From contig CAZCWX010000663.1 of the NCBI GenBank assembly GCA_964502465.1, forward strand, positions 1-5,586: a stretch of DNA of 5,586 nucleotides, given 5' to 3'. The position numbers were made by a program, and so were the translations under genes. This DNA is from CAZCWX01 sp964502465. Its GTDB lineage: Bacteria; Desulfobacterota; Binatia; Bin18. The notes under the pieces are model-generated. The model was given only the letters and a program-made list of their open reading frames with translations, had not been told where the DNA came from and ran no database searches. This document shows positions 4,915 to 5,586 of the stretch, in pieces. The stretch's first letter is position 1. Every line of letters begins with the position of its first letter.

Positions 4915-5305
4915 TACCAGCATTCATATTCCGCTGCTGTCCGGCGCACTCCCGTTAGACACCGCCCTCCAAGAGATCAACCTCCTTCCTGTACGGCTTT
5001 CGCCGGTCGTTGCGAGTGAACTGTTACGGGGCGTAACTGACAAGGGCAGGCGCAAAGTCGAGAGGTTAGTCCGGCAGCTCTTACCTGTGGACCCACCTTC
5101 CTGGCGACGCTGTTGGTATGATACTGGCCGCTTACTGCCGAAGATTTTTCCTGCTCATGAGGAGGTAGGGCTCGCCCGGTTGCAGAATGACTGTCTCTTA
5201 GCCTTGACCGCCCGCTACACCGGTGCCGTGTTTCTCACAGCTGACGGCCACTTCGACACGATCCGGCGCTACGTGCCCTTTCAACTCAGAGTACTTAGAC
5301 AGTGA
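4898..5305 (+). CDS. vapC: VapC-type PIN-domain ribonuclease toxin
   Basis: This is a 135-residue protein, the usual length for VapC toxins, which are Mg-dependent RNases that cut tRNA or rRNA and stop growth when the antitoxin is degraded. The four-acid PIN site appears complete. Asp6 is in IAFFDTS. Glu41 is in VVASELLRG. Asp98 is in LQNDCLLALTAR, the typical 'NDxLIAATA' helix. Asp116 is in FLTADGHFD, with Asp120 as a further acid. The ATG at 4898 lies inside the end of the antitoxin gene, with GCCGAGAT before it and no strong ribosome binding site, which implies translational coupling. No terminator is seen after the stop. The second direct repeat starts 4 bases later. The RNA target cannot be read from sequence. 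Confidence 0.92.
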   Translation: MIAFFDTSIHIPLLSGALPLDTALQEINLLPVRLSPVVASELLRGVTDKGRRKVERLVRQLLPVDPPSWRRCWYDTGRLLPKIFPAHEEVGLARLQNDCLLALTARYTGAVFLTADGHFDTIRRYVPFQLRVLRQ

Positions 5306-5308
5306 ACA

Positions 5309-5382
5309 GGTCAGGAGGCGGCGTAGTGGGAGCAGCTATGCGCCGATGTCACACCCGCATTTCCTGCAACGTCCCCTAAATC
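5309..5382 (+). repeat. Direct repeat copy 2, right edge of the VapBC cassette
   Basis: This is the partner of the repeat at 4564-4637, in the same orientation and offset by about 745 bases. The outer few bases (ggtcagga here, ggccgga in copy 1) are less well matched than the core. The repeat begins immediately after the toxin stop codon. The divergence between copies suggests either an old duplication or two members of a dispersed repeat family. Confidence 0.8.
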
Positions 5383-5586
5383 CTTGACGGGACATGTTTA
5401 AGAAGGATTCGTACTCCCTACACAATCAATTCATATGGGACCCTACTGAGCAGGGAAAAACACTTGCGCGATTTGATAACTCGGATCGTTGGATCTTGCC
5501 CCAATGATACGGTGCCCCTAGACTCATGTTTTCGAGGGAGAGCCGTCCTTTCTAGCGCGAAATAGAAAAAGCCTGATCAATCGAGG
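5383..5586. other. Right-end stretch, nothing recognised
   Basis: No gene, RNA or strong repeat is visible on either strand, and the base composition is lower in GC than the rest. A weak 4-bp hairpin, ccct/aggg around 5442-5456, is followed by five A residues but has no T run on the strand leaving the toxin gene. Confidence 0.3.

Noticed and set aside
4564..5382. The VapBC unit as an integron gene cassette or CRISPR fragment
   Set aside because: The repeats lack the paired R'/R'' core sites of an attC hairpin, and there are only two copies with a gene-sized spacer, so neither model fits.

Overview
The window looks like a chromosomal accessory segment of a Gram-negative, probably uncultured environmental bacterium. 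It starts inside a gene for a coiled-coil outer-membrane beta-barrel protein. Base composition is moderately GC-rich and most genes have strong GGAGG-type ribosome binding sites. A deazaflavin (F420)-type oxidoreductase, a small molybdopterin-fold protein and several toxin-antitoxin parts fit groups such as Nitrospirota, Methylomirabilota or Tectomicrobia. That placement is a guess from gene content, not something the sequence proves.

Layout. (1) Positions 1-1269, minus strand: a small membrane protein with HxH and CxxC motifs (961-1269), then a 241-base gap, then the first 239 codons of an outer-membrane protein that runs off the left edge (1-719, GTG start). Together they resemble a metal- or solute-linked envelope pair. 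(2) 1546-2494, minus strand: a stand-alone molybdopterin-binding-fold protein that appears to lack the usual cysteine ligand, and upstream of it a VOC-family protein that appears to lack the metal ligands. A strong hairpin separates the two. (3) 2763-3245, plus strand: a pyridoxamine-phosphate-oxidase-like split-barrel protein with an N-terminal export signal or membrane anchor. (4) 3273-3635, plus strand: a scar made of the N-terminus of a tyrosine recombinase that stops after 65 codons, followed by what looks like the C-terminal end of an XRE-type antitoxin. (5) 3662-4332, minus strand: an F420-type (Ddn-like) split-barrel oxidoreductase and, upstream of it, a DUF104-type antitoxin with no PIN toxin beside it. 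(6) 4564-5382: an intact VapBC toxin-antitoxin module on the plus strand, with a palindromic operator. It is bracketed by two imperfect direct repeats of about 75 bases.

The right half reads as a hotspot where toxin-antitoxin modules and an integrase were gained and lost. The most notable structure is the VapBC cassette, because the direct repeats enclose exactly the promoter, operator, antitoxin and toxin. Both this and the two broken gene fragments were read by eye and need database searches to confirm.
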